A program made the position numbers and the translations under genes. From Eledone cirrhosa (taxonomy: Eukaryota > Mollusca > Cephalopoda > Octopoda > Eledonidae), in contig OZ024741.1 of the NCBI GenBank assembly GCA_964016885.1, forward strand, positions 415,413,081 through 415,477,080: a DNA stretch of 64,000 nucleotides, in the 5' to 3' direction. Below, piece after piece: positions 10,886-25,300 of this stretch (positions are counted from its first letter, which is position 1; each line of letters begins with the position of its first letter). The notes under the pieces are model-generated. The model saw only the letters and a list, made by a program, of their open reading frames with translations. It made no database searches and had not been told where the DNA came from.

Positions 10886-12935
10886 TAACCTGGTCAACAC
10901 TGACCAGGACTATTACCTACAGTTGTCTTAACCCTTTAGTTACCAACCTGGTCAACACTTACCAGGACTATTACCTACAGTTGTCTTAACCCTTTAGTTA
11001 CCAACCTGGTCAACACTAACCAGGACTATTACCTACACTTGTCTTAACCCTTTAGTTACCAGTCTGGTCAACACTAACCAGGACTATTACCTACAGTTGT
11101 CTTAACACTTTAGTTACCAATCTGGTCAACACTGACCAGGACTATTACCTACAGTTCTCTTAACCCTTTAGTTACCAGCCTGGTCAACACTGACCAGCAC
11201 TATTATCTACAGTTGTCTTAACCCTTTGGTTACCAACCTGGTCAACACTGACCAGCACTATTATCTACAGTTGTCGTAACCCTTTAGTTACCAACCTGGT
11301 CAACACTGACCAGGACTATTACCTACAGTTGTCTTAACCCTTTAGTTACCAACCTGGTCAACACTGACTAGAACTATTAGCTACAGTTGTCTTAACCCTT
11401 TAGTTACCAACCTGGTCAACACTAACCAGGACTATTACCTACAGTTGTCTTAACCCTTTAGTTACCAACCTGGTCAACACTTACCAGGACTATTACCTAC
11501 AGTTGTCTTAACCCTTTAGTTACAAACCTGGTCAACAATAACCAGGACTATTACCTACAGTTGTCTTAACCCTTTAGTTACCAACCTGGTCAACACTGAC
11601 CAGGACTATTACCTACAGTTGTCTTAACCCTTTAGTTACTAACCTGGTCAACACTGACCAGGACTATTACCTAGAGTTGTCCTAACCCTTTAGTTACCAA
11701 TCTGGTCAACACTAACCAGGACTATTATCTACAGTTGTCTTAACCCTTTAGTTACCAACCTGGTCAACACTTACCAGGACTATTACCTACAGTTGTCTTA
11801 ACCCTTTAGTTACCAACCTGGTCAACACTAACCAGGACTATTACCTACAGTTGTCTTAACCCTTTAGTTACCAGTCTGGTCAACACTAACCAGGACTATT
11901 ACCTACAGTTGTCTTAACACTTTAGTTACCAATCTGGTCAACACTGACCAGGACTATTACCTACAGTTCTCTTAACCCTTTAGTTACCAGCCTGGTCAAC
12001 ACTGACCAGCACTATTATCTACAGTTGTCTTAACCCTTTGGTTCCCAACCTGGTCAACACTGACCAGCACTATTATGTACAGTTGTCGTAACCCTTTAGT
12101 TACCAACCTGGTCAACACTGACCGGGACTATTACCTACAGTTGTCTTAACCCTTTAGTTACCAACCTGGTCAACACTAACCAGAACTATTAGCTACAGTT
12201 GTCTTAACCCTTTAGTTACCAACCTGGTCAACACTAACCAGGACTATTACCTACAGTTGTCTTAACCCTTTAGTTACCAACCTGGTCAACACTTACCAGG
12301 ACTATTACCTACAGTTGTCTTAACCCTTTAGTTACAAACCTGGTCAACAATAACCAGGACTATTACCTACAGTTGTCTTAACCCTTTAGTTACCAACCTG
12401 GTCAACACTGACCAGGACTATTACCTACAGTTGTCTTAACCCTTTAGTTACTAACCTGGTCAACACTGACCAGGACTATTACCTACAGTTGTCTTAACGC
12501 TTTAGTTACCAACCTGGTCAACACTTACCAGGACTATTACCTACAGTTGTCTTAACCCTTTAGTTACCAACCTGGTCAACACTAACCAGGACTATTACCT
12601 ACAGTTGTCTTAACCCTTTAGTTACCAACCTGGTCAACACTGACCAGGACTATTACCTACAGTTGTCTTAACCCTTTAGTTACTAACCTGGTCAACACTG
12701 ACCAGCACTATTATCTACAGTTGTCGTAACACTTTAGTTACCAACCTGGTCAACACTTACCAGGACTATTACCTACAGTTGTCTTAACACTTTAGTTACC
12801 AACCTGGTCAACACTTACCAGGACTATTACCTACAGTTGTCTTATCCCTTTAGTTACCAACCTGGTCAACACTGACCAGGACTATTACCTACAGTTGTCT
12901 TAACCCTTTAGTTACCAACCTGGTCAACACTGACC

Positions 12936-14667
12936 AGGACTATTACCTACAGTTGTCTTAAACCTTTAGTTTCCAACCTGGTCAACACTGACCAGGAATA
13001 TTACCTGCAGTTGTCTTAACCCTTTAGTTACCAACCTGGTCAACACTGACCAGGACTATTGCCTAAAGTTGTCTTAACCCTTTAGTTAAGTTACCAACCT
13101 GGTCAATAGTGACCAGAACTATTACCTACAGTTGTCTTAACCCTTTAGTTACCAACCTGGTCAACACTGACCAGGACTATTACCTACAGTTGTCTTGACT
13201 CTTTAGTTTCCAACCTGGTCAACACTGACCAGGACTATTACCTTCAGTTGTCTTAACCCTTTAGTTACCAGTCTGGTCAACCCTGACCAGCACTATTATC
13301 TACAGTTGTCTTAACCCTTTAGTTACCACTCTGGTCAACACTGACCAGCACTATTATCTACAGTTGTCTTGACCCTTTAGTTACCAGTCTGGTCAACACT
13401 GACCAGGACTATTACCTACAGTTGTCGTAACACTTTAGTTATCAACCTAGTCAACATTAACCAGGACTATTATCTACAGTTGTCGTAACACTTTAGTTAC
13501 CAAACTGGTCAACACTTACCAGGACTATTACCTACAGTTGTCTTAACACTTTAGTTACCAGCCTGGTCAACACTTACCAGGACTATTACCTACAGTTGTC
13601 TTAACCCTTTAGTTACCAACCTAGTCAACACTAACCAGGACTATTAACTACAGTTGTCTTGACCCTTTAGTTACCAACCTGGTCAACATTGACCAGGACT
13701 ATTACCTACAGTTGTCTTAACCCTTTAGTTACCAACCTGGTCAACACTGACCAGGACAATTACCTACAGTTGTCTTAACCCTTTAGTTACCAACCTGGTC
13801 AACACTAACCAGGAATATTATCTACAGTTGTGTTAACCCTTTAGTTACCAACCTGGTCAACACTAACCAGGACTATTACCTACAGTTGTCTTAAACCTTT
13901 AGTTTCCAACCTGGTCAACACAGACCAGGACTATTACCTACAGTTGTCTTAACCCTTTAGTTACCAACCCAGTCAACACTAACCAGGACGATTACCTACA
14001 GTTCTCTTAACCCTTTAGTTACCAACCTGGTCAACACTGACCAGCACTATTATCTACAGTTGTCTTAAGCCTTTAGTTAACAGTCTGGTCAACACTGACC
14101 AGCACTATTATCTACAGTTGTCTTAACCCTTTAGTTACCAGTCTAGTCAACACTGACCAGCACTATTATCTACAGTTGTCGTAACACTTTAGTTACCAAC
14201 CTGGTCAACACTTACCAGGACTATTACATACAGTTGATGTAACCCTTTAGTTACCAACCTGGTCAACACTAACCAGGACTATTACCTACAGTTGTCTTAA
14301 CCCTTTAAATTCCAACCTGGTCAACACTGACCAGGACTATTGCCTAGAGTTGTCTTAACCCTTTAGTTACCAACCTGGTCAACACTGACCAGGACTATTG
14401 CCTACATTTGTCTTAACCCTTTAGTTACCAACCTGGTCAACACTGACCAGAACTATTGCCTACAGTTGTCTTAACCCTTTAGTTACCAACCTGGTCAACA
14501 CTGACCAGGACTATTACCTACAGTTGTCTTAACCCTTTAGTTACCAACCTGGTCAACACTGACCAGGACTATTACCTACAGTTCTCTTAACCCTTTAGTT
14601 ACCAGTCTGGTCAACACTGACCAGCACTATTATCTACAGTTGTCTTAACCCTTTAGTTACCAACCTG
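12936..14667 (+). repeat. Class B island 2, paralogue of 4465-6196
   Basis: This island aligns to island 1 at a constant offset of 8,471 bp, with the same monomer order including the 63-bp unit at 13052 and GTTGATGTAACC at about 14233. Substitutions distinguish the copies, for example CAACATTAACC here near 13453. Downstream of CAACATTTACC (about 14671) it lacks two monomers (116 bp) present at about 6260-6400, reducing the offset to 8,355. Confidence 0.75.
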
Positions 14668-14901
14668 GTCAACATTTACCAGGACTATTACCTACAGTTG
14701 TCTTAACCCTTTAGTTACCAACCTGGTCAACACTGACCAGGACTATTACCTACAGGTGTCTTAACCCTTTAGTTACCAACCTGGTCAACACTAACCAGGA
14801 CTATTACCTACAGTTGTCTTAACCCTTTAGTTACCAACCTGGTCAACACTTACCAGGACTATTACCTACAGTTGTCTTAACCCTTTAGTTACAAACCTGG
14901 T

Positions 14902-17900
14902 CAATAATAACCAGGACTATTACCTACAGTTGTCTTAACCCTTTAGTTACCAACCTGGTCAAGACTGACCAGGACTATTACCTACAGTTGTCTTAACCCT
15001 TTAGTTACTAACCTGGTCAACACTGACCAGGACTATTACCTACAGTTGTCCTAACCCTTTAGTTACCAATCTGGTCAACACTAACGAGGACTATTATCTA
15101 CAGTTGTCTTAACCCTTTAGTTACCAACCTGGTCAAAACTTACCAGGACTATTACCTACAGTTGTCTTAACCCTTTAGTTACCAACCTGGTCAACACTAA
15201 CCAGGACTATTACCTACAGTTGTCTTAACCCTTTAGTTACCAGTCTGGTCAACACTAACCAGGACTATTACCTACAGTTGTCTTAACACTTTAGTTACCA
15301 ATCTGGTCAACACTGACCAGGACTATTACCTACAGTTCTCTTAACCCTTTAGTTACCAGCCTGGTCAACACTGACCAGCACTATTATCTACAGTTGTCTT
15401 AACCCTTTGGTTACCAACCTGGTCAACACTGACCAGCACTATTATGTACAGTTGTCGTAACCCTTTAGTTACCAACCTGGTCAACACTGACCAGGACTAT
15501 TACCTACAGTTGTCTTAACCCTTTAGTTACCAACCTGGTCAACACTGACCAGAACTATTAGCTACAGTTGTCTTAACCCTTTAGTTACCAACCTGGTCAA
15601 CACTAACCAGGACTATTACCTACAGTTGTCTTAACCCTTTAGTTACCAACCTGGTCAACACTTACCAGGACTATTACCTACAGTTGTCTTAACCCTTTAG
15701 TTACAAACCTTTTCAACAATAACCAGGACTATTACCTACAGTTGTCTTAACCCTTTAGTTACCAACCTGGTCAACACTGACCAGAACTATTACCTACAGT
15801 TGTCTTAACCCTTTAGTTACTAACCTGGTCAACACTGACCAGGACTATTACCTACAGTTGTCTTAACCCTTTAGTTCCCAACCTGGTCAACACTTACCAG
15901 GACTATTACCTACAGTTGTCTTAACCCTTTAGTTACCAACCTGGTCAACACTAACCAGGACTATTACCTACAGTTGTCTTAACCCTTTAGTTACCAGTCT
16001 GGTCAACACTAACCAGGACTATTACCTACAGTTGTCTTAACACTTTAGTTACCAATCTGGTCAACACTGACCAGGACTATTACCTACAGTTCTCTTAACC
16101 CTTTAGTTACCAGCCTGGTCAACACTGACCAGCACTATTATCTACAGTTGTCTTAACCCTTTGGTTACCAACCTGGTCAACACTGACCAGCACTATTATC
16201 TACAGTTGTCGTAACCCTTTAGTTACCAACCTGGTCAACACTGACCAGGACTATTACCTACAGTTGTCTTAACCCTTTAGTTACCAACCTGGTCAACACT
16301 GACCAGAACTATTAGCTACAGTTGTCTTAACCCTTTAGTTACCAACCTAGTCAACACTAACCAGGACTATTACCTACAGTTGTCTTAACCCTTTAGTTAC
16401 CAACCTGGTCAACACTTACCAGGACTATTACCTACAGTTGTCTTAACCCTTTAGTTACAAACCTGGTCAACAATAACCAGGACTATTACCTACAGTTGTC
16501 TTAACCCTTTAGTTACCAACCTGGTCAACACTGACCAGGACTTACCTACAGTTGTCTTAACCCTTTAGTTACTAACCTGGTCAACACTGACCAGGACTAT
16601 TACCTACAGTTGTCTTAACCCTTTAGTTACCAACCTGGTCAACACTTACCAGGACTATTACCTACAGTTGTCTTAACCCTTTAGTTACCAACCTGGTCAA
16701 CACTAACCAGGACTATTACCTACAGTTGTCTTAACCCTTTAGTTACCTGTCTGGTCAACACTAACCAGGACTATTACCTAGAGTTGTCTTAACACTTTAG
16801 TTACCAATCTGGTCAACACTGACCAGGACTATTACCTACAGTTCTCTTAACCCTTTAGTTACCAGCCTGGTCAACACTGACCAGCACTATTATCTACAGT
16901 TGTCTTAACCCTTTGGTTACCAACCTGGTCAACACTGACCAGCACTATTATCTACAGTTGTCGTAACCCTTTAGTTACCAACCTGGTCAACACTGACCAG
17001 GACTATTACCTACAGTTGTCTTAACCCTTTAGTTACCAACCTGGTCAACACTAACCAGGACTATTACCTACAGTTGTCTTAACCCTTTAGTTACCAACCT
17101 GGTCAACACTTACCAGGACTATTACCTACTGTTGTCTTAACCCTTTAGTTACAAACCTGGTCAACAATAACCAGGACTATTACCTACAGTTGTCTTAACC
17201 CTTTAGTTACCAACCTGGTCAACACTGACCAGGACTATTACCTACAGTTGTCTTAACCCTTTAGTTACTAACCTGGTCAACACTGACCAGGACTATTACC
17301 TACAGTTGTCCTAACCCTTTAGTTACCAATCTGGTCAACACTAGCCAGGACTATTATCTACAGTTGTCTTAACCCTTTAGTTACCAACCTGGTCAACACT
17401 TACCAGGACTATTACCTACAGTTGTCTTAACCCTTTAGTTACCAACCTGGTCAACACTTACCAGGACTATTACCTACAGTTGTCTTAACCCTTTAGTTAC
17501 AAACCTGGTCAACACTGACCAGGACTATTAGCTACAGGTGTCTTAACCCTTTAGTTACTAACCTGGTCAACACTGACCAGGACTATTACCTACAGTTGTC
17601 CTAACCCTTTAGTTACCAATCTGGTCAACACTAACCAGAACTATTATCTACAGTTGTCTTAACCCTTTAGTTACCAACCTGGTCAACACTTACCAGGACT
17701 ATTACCTACAGTTGCCTTAACCCTTTAGTTACCAACCTGGTCAACACTAACCAGGACTATTACCTACAGTTGTCTTAATCCTTTAGTTACCAGTCTGGTC
17801 AACACTAACCAGGACTATTACCTACAGTTGTCTTAACAATTTAGTTACCAATCTGGTCAACACTGACCAGGACTATTACCTACAGTTCTCTTAACCCTTT

Positions 17901-20900
17901 AGTTACCAGCCCGGTCAACACTGACCAGCACTATTATCTACAGTTGTCTTAACCCTTTGGTTACCAACCTGGTCAACACTGACCAGCACTATTATGTACA
18001 GTTGTCTTAACCCTTTAGTTACCAACCTGGTCAACACTGACCAGGACTATTACCTACAGTTGTCTTAACCCTTTAGTTACCAACCTGCTCAACACTGACC
18101 AGAACTATTAGCTACAGTTGTCTTAACCCTTTAGTTACCAACCTGGTCAACACTAACCAGGACTATTACCTACAGTTGTCTTAACCCTTTAGTTACCAAC
18201 CTGGTCAACACTTACCAGGACTATTACCTACAGTTGTCTTAACCCTTTAGTTACAAACCTGGTCAACAATAACCAGGACTATTACCTACAGTTGTCTTAA
18301 CCCTTTAGTTACCAACCTGGTCAACACTGACCAGAACTATTACCTACAGTTGTCTTAACCCTTTAGTTACTAACCTGGTCAACACTGACCAGGACTATTA
18401 CCTACAGTTGTCTTAACCCTTTAGTTACCAACCTGGTCAACACTTACCAGGACTATTACCTACAGTTGTCTTAACCCTTTAGTTACCAACCTGGTCAACA
18501 CTAACCAGGACTATTACCTACACTTGTCTTAACCCTTTAGTTACCAGTCTGGTCAACACTAACCAGGACTATTACCTACAGTTGTCTTAACACTTTAGTT
18601 ACCAATCTGGTCAACACTGACCAGGACTATTACCTACAGTTCTCTTAACCCTTTAGTTACCAGCCTGGTCAACACTGACCAGCACTATTATCTACAGTTG
18701 TCTTAACACTTTGGTTACCAACCTGGTCAACACTGACCAGCACTATTATCTACAGTTGTCGTAACCCTTTAGTTACCAACCTGGTCAACACTGACCAGGA
18801 CTATTACCTACAGTTGTCTTAACCCTTTAGTTACCAACCTGGTCAACACTTACCAGGACTATTACCTACAGTTGTCTTAACCCTTTAGTTACCAACCTGC
18901 TCAACACTAACCAGGACTATTACCTACACTTGTCTTAACCCTTTAGTTACCAGTCTGGTCAACACTAACCAGGACTATTACCTACAGTTGTCTTAACCCT
19001 TTAGTTACAAACCTGGTCAACAATAACCAGGACTATTACCTACAGTTGTCTTAACCCTTTAGTTACCAACCTGGTCAACACTGACCAGGACTATTACCTA
19101 CAGTTGTCTTAACCCTTTAGTTACTAACCTGGTCAACACTGACCAGGACTATTACCTAGAGTTGTCCTAACCCTTTAGTTACCAATCTGGTCAACACTAA
19201 CCAGGACTATTATCTACAGTTGTCTTAACCCTTTAGTTACCAACCTGGTCAACACTAACCAGGACTATTACCTACAGTTGTCTTAACCCTTTAGTTACCA
19301 GTCTGGTCAACACTAACCAGGACTATTACCTACAGTTGTCTTAACACTTTAGTTACCAATCTGGTCAACACTGACCAGGACTATTACCTACAGTTCTCTT
19401 AACCCTTTAGTTACCAGCCTGGTCAACACTGACCAGCACTATTATCTACAGTGTCTTAACCCTTTGGTTACCAACCTGGTCAACACTGACCAGCACTATT
19501 ATGTACAGTTGTCGTAACCCTTTAGTTACCAACCTGGTCAACACTGACCAGGACTATTACCTACAGTTGTCTTAACCCTTTAGTTACCAACCTGGTCAAC
19601 ACTGACCAGAACTATTAGCTACAGTTGTCTTAACCCTTTAGTTACCATCCTGGTCAACACTAACCAGGACTATTACCTACAATTGTCTTAACCCTTTAGT
19701 TACCAACCTGGTCAACACTTACCAGGACTATTACCTACAGTTGTCTTAACCCTTTAGTTACAAACCTGGTCAACAATAACCAGGACTATTACCTACAGTT
19801 GTCTTAACCCTTTAGTTACCAACCTGGTCAACACTGACCAGGACTATTACCTACAGTTGTCTTAACCCTTTAGTTACTAACCTGGTCAACACTGACCAGG
19901 ACTATTACCTACAGTTGTCTTAACCCTTTAGTTACCAACCTGGTCAACACTTACCAGGACTATTACCTACAGTTGTCTTAACCCTTTAGTTACCAGTCTG
20001 GTCAACACTAACCAGGACTATTACCTACAGTTGTCTTAACCCTTTAGTTACCAGTCTGGTCAACACTAACCAGGACTATTACCTACAGTTGTCTTAACAC
20101 TTTAGTTACCAATCTGGTCAACACTGACCAGGACTATTACCTACAGTTCTCTTAATCCTTTAGTTACCAGCCTGGTCAACACTGACCAGCACTATTATCT
20201 ACAGTTGTCTTAACCCTTTGGTTACCAACCTGGTCAACACTGACCAGCACTATTATCTACAGTTGTCGTAACCCTTTAGTTACCAACCTGGTCAACACTG
20301 ACCAGGACTATTACCTACAGTTGTCTTAACCCTTTAGTTACCAACCTGGTCAACACTAACCAGGACTATTACCTACAGTTGTCTTAACCCTTTAGTTACC
20401 AACCTGGTCAACACTTACCAGGACTATTACCTACAGTTGTCTTAACCCTTTAGTTACAAACCTGGTCAACAATAACCAGGACTATTACCTACAGTTGTCT
20501 TAACCCTTTAGTTACCAACCTGGTCAACACTGACCAGGACTATTACCTACAGTTGTCTTAACCCTTTAGTTACTAACCTGGTCAACACTGACCAGGACTA
20601 TTACCTACAGTTGTCCTAACCCTTTAGTTACCAATCTGGTCAACACTAACCAGGACTATTATCTACAGTTGTCTTAACCCTTTAGTTACCAACGTGGTCA
20701 ACACTTACCAGGACTATTACCTACAGTTGTCTTAACCCTTTAGTTACCAACCTGGTCAACACTTACCAGGACTATTACCTACAGTTGTCTTAACTCTTTA
20801 GTTACAAACCTGGTCAACACTGACCAGGACTATTACCTACAGGTGTCTTAACCCTTTAGTTACTAACCTGGTCAACACTGACCAGGACTATTACCTACAG

Positions 20901-22380
20901 TTGTCCTAACCCTTTAGTTACCAATCTGGTCAACACTAACCAGGACTATTATCTACAGTTGTCTTAACCCTTTAGTTACCAACCTGGTCAACACTTACCA
21001 GGACTATTACCTACAGTTGTCTTAACCCTTTAGTTACCAACCTGGTCAACACTAACCAGGACTATTACTTACAGTTGTCTTAATCCTTTAGTTACCAGTC
21101 TGGTCAACACTAACCAGGACTATTACCTACAGTTGTCTTAACACTTTAGTTACCAATCTGGTCAACACTGACCAGGACTATTACCTACAGTTCTCTTAAC
21201 CCTTTAGTTACCAGCCCGGTCAACACTGACCAGCACTATTATCTACAGTTGTCTTAACCCTTTGGTTACCAACCTGGTCAACACTGACGAGCACTATTAT
21301 TTACAGTTGTCTTAACCCTTTAGTTACCAACCTGGTCAACACTGACCAGGACTATTACCTACAGTTGTCTTAACCCTTTAGTTACCAACCTGGTCAACAC
21401 TGACCAGAACTATTAGCTACTGTTGTCTTAACCCTTTAGTTACCAACCTGGTCAACACTAACCTGGACTATTACCTACAGTTGTCTTAACCCTTTAGTTA
21501 CCAACCTGGTCAACACTTACCAGGACTATTACCTACAGTTGTCTTAACCCTTTAGTTACAAACCTGGTCAACAATAACCAGGACTATTACCTACAGTTGT
21601 CTTAAACCTTTAGTTACCAACCTGGTCAACACTGACCAGGACTATTACCTACAGTTGTCTTAACCCTTTAGTTACTAACCTGGTCAACACTGACCAGGAC
21701 TATTACCTACAGTTGTCTTAACCCTTTAGTTACCAACCTAGTCAACACTTACCAGGACTATTACCTACAGTTGTCTTAACCCTTTAGTTACCAACCTGGT
21801 CAACACTAACCAGGACTATTACCTACAGTTGTCTTAACCCTTTAGTTACCAGTCTGGTCAACACTAACCAGGACTATTACCTACCGTTGTCTTAACACTT
21901 TAGTTACCAACCTGGTCAACACTGACCAGGACTATTACCTACAGTTCTCTTAACCCTTTAGTTACCAGTCTGGTCAACACTGACCAGCACTATTATCTAC
22001 AGTTGTCTTAACCCTTTAGTTACCAACCTGGTCAACATTTACCAGGACTATTACCTACAGTTGTCTTAACCCTTTAGTTACCAACCTGGTCAACACTGAC
22101 CAGGACTATTACCTACAGTTGTCTTAACCCTTTAGTTACCAACCTGGTCAACACTTACCAGGACTATTACCTACAGTTGTCTTAACCCTTTAGTTACCAA
22201 CCTGGTCAACACTAACCAGGACTATTACCTACAGGTGTCTTAACCCTTTAGTTACCAACCTGGTCAACACTAACCAGGACTATTACCTACAGTTGTCTTA
22301 ACCCTTTAGTTACCAACCTGGTCAACACTTACCAGGACTATTACCTACAGTTGTCTTAACCCTTTAGTTACAAACCTGGT
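14902..22380 (+). repeat. Super-unit 2 (7,479 bp), lacking the class B island
   Basis: This unit extends from CAATAATAACC at 14902 to the next at 22381. Its first part tracks super-unit 1 at 8,355 bp offset to about 18111. The rest tracks super-unit 3 at 7,479 bp with scattered substitutions (AGAAC at about 18345 against AGGAC; GGACTATTACC against GGACTACTACC at 25871; CTTAAACC against CTTAACCC near 21605). The partner change near 21710 is followed by only the tail of a class B island (about 21940-22250, matching about 6110-6420), so the island body seems to have been deleted or never copied. It retains the two monomers lost at 14.7 kb. Confidence 0.72.
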
Positions 22381-25300
22381 CAATAATAACCAGGACTATT
22401 ACCTACAGTTGTCTTAACCCTTTAGTTACCAACCTGGTCAAGACTGACCAGGACTATTACCTACAGTTGTCTTAACCCTTTAGTTACTAACCTGGTCAAC
22501 ACTGACCAGGACTATTACCTACAGTTGTCCTAACCCTTTAGTTACCAATCTGGTCAACACTAACCAGGACTATTATCTACAGTTGTCTTAACCCTTTAGT
22601 TACCAACCTGGTCAAAACTTACCAGGACTATTACCTACAGTTGTCTTAACCCTTTAGTTACCAACCTGGTCAACACTAACCAGGACTATTACCTACAGTT
22701 GTCTTAACCCTTTAGTTACCAGTCTGGTCAACACTAACCAGGACTATTACCTACAGTTGTCTTAACACTTTAGTTACCAATCTGGTCAACACTGACCAGG
22801 ACTATTACCTACAGTTCTCTTGACCCTTTAGTTACCAGCCTGGTCAACACTGACCAGCACTATTATCTACAGTTGTCTTAACCCTTTGGTTACCAACCTG
22901 GTCAACACTGACCAGCACTATTATGTACAGTTGTCGTAACCCTTTAGTTACCAACCTGGTCAACACTGACCAGGACTATTACCTACAGTTGTCTTAACCC
23001 TTTAGTTACCAACCTGGTCAACACTGACCAGAACTATTAGCTACAGTTGTCTTAACCCTTTAGTTACCAACCTGGTCAACACTAACCAGGACTATTACCT
23101 ACAGTTGTCTTAACCCTTTAGTTACCAACCTGGTCAACACTTACCAGGACTATTACCTACAGTTGTCTTAACCCTTTAGTTACAAACCTTTTCAACAATA
23201 ACCAGGACTATTACCTACAGTTGTCTTAACCCTTTAGTTACCAACCTGGTCAACACTGACCAGAACTATTACCTACAGTTGTCTTAACCCTTTAGTTACT
23301 AACCTGGTCAACACTGACCAGGACTATTACCTACAGTTGTCTTAACCCTTTAGTTCCCAACCTGGTCAACACTTACCAGGACTATTACCTACAGTTGTCT
23401 TAACCCTTTAGTTACCAACCTGGTCAACACTAACCAGGACTATTACCTACAGTTGTCTTAACCCTTTAGTTACCAACCTGGTCAACACTAACCAGGACTA
23501 TTACCTACAGTTGTCTTAACACTTTAGTTACCAATCTGGTCAACACTGACCAGGACTATTACCTACAGTTCTCTTAACCCTTTAGTTACCAGCCTGGTCA
23601 ACACTGACCAGCACTATTATCTACAGTTGTCTTAACCCTTTGGTTACCAACCTGGTCAACACTGACCAGCACTATTATCTACAGTTGTCGTAACCCTTTA
23701 GTTACCAACCTGGTCAACACTAACCAGGACTATTACCTACAGTTGTCTTAACCCTTTAGTTACCAACCTGGTCAACACTGACCAGAACTATTAGCTACAG
23801 TTGTCTTAACCCTTTAGTTACCAACCTAGTCAACACTAACCAGGACTATTACCTACAGTTGTCTTAACCCTTTAGTTACCAACCTGGTCAACACTTACCA
23901 GGACTATTACCTACAGTTGTCTTAACCCTTTAGTTACAAACCTGGTCAACAATAACCAGGACTATTACCTACAGTTGTCTTAACCCTTTAGTTACCAACC
24001 TGGTCAACACTGACCAGGACTTACCTACAGTTGTCTTAACCCTTTAGTTACTAACCTGGTCAACACTGACCAGGACTATTACCTACAGTTGTCTTAACCC
24101 TTTAGTTACCAACCTGGTCAACACTTACCAGGACTATTACCTACAGTTGTCTTAACCCTTTAGTTACCAACCTGGTCAACACTAACCAGGACTATTACCT
24201 ACAGTTGTCTTAACCCTTTAGTTACCTGTCTGGTCAACACTAACCAGGACTATTACCTAGAGTTGTCTTAACACTTTAGTTACCAATCTGGTCAACACTG
24301 ACCAGGACTATTACCTACAGTTCTCTTAACCCTTTAGTTACCAGCCTGGTCAACACTGACCAGCACTATTATCTACAGTTGTCTTAACCCTTTGGTTACC
24401 AACCTGGTCAACACTGACCAGCACTATTATCTACAGTTGTCGTAACCCTTTAGTTACCAACCTGGTCAACACTGACCAGGACTATTACCTACAGTTGTCT
24501 TAACCCTTTAGTTACCAACCTGGTCAACACTAACCAGGACTATTACCTACAGTTGTCTTAACCCTTTAGTTACCAACCTGGTCAACACTTACCAGGACTA
24601 TTACCTACTGTTGTCTTAACCCTTTAGTTACAAACCTGGTCAACAATAACCAGGACTATTACCTACAGTTGTCTTAACCCTTTAGTTACCAACCTGGTCA
24701 ACACTGACCAGGACTATTACCTACAGTTGTCTTAACCCTTTAGTTACTAACCTGGTCAACACTGACCAGGACTATTACCTACAGTTGTCCTAACCCTTTA
24801 GTTACCAATCTGGTCAACACTAGCCAGGACTATTATCTACAGTTGTCTTAACCCTTTAGTTACCAACCTGGTCAACACTTACCAGGACTATTACCTACAG
24901 TTGTCTTAACCCTTTAGTTACCAACCTGGTCAACACTTACCAGGACTATTACCTACAGTTGTCTTAACCCTTTAGATACAAACCTGGTCAACACTGACCA
25001 GGACTATTAGCTACAGGTGTCTTAACCCTTTAGTTACTAACCTGGTCAACACTGACCAGGACTATTACCTACAGTTGTCCTAACCCTTTAGTTACCAATC
25101 TGGTCAACACTAACCAGAACTATTATCTACAGTTGTCTTAACCCTTTAGTTACCAACCTGGTCAACACTTACCAGGACTATTACCTACAGTTGCCTTAAC
25201 CCTTTAGTTACCAACCTGGTCAACACTAACCAGGACTATTACCTACAGTTGTCTTAATCCTTTAGTTACCAGTCTGGTCAACACTAACCAGGACTATTAC

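Larger units (their letters stand above)
6547..14901 (+). repeat. Super-unit 1 (8,355 bp), class A with class B island 2
   Basis: This unit runs from one CAATAATAACC monomer (6547) to the next (14902). Markers inside it return 8,355 bp later: CCTTTTCAAC, the 56-bp monomer and CTACTGTTGTC (8771 and 17126). The constant offset holds to about 9756. There the unit switches to a segment (9757-10885) resembling 7497-8681 and also 244 onward, then to a copy of 1425 onward. Seen another way, 244-9756 and 9757 onward are successive copies of a roughly 9.5-kb unit, whose offset changes stepwise through monomer-sized indels: 9,513, 9,457, 9,515, 8,471, 8,355. Confidence 0.75.
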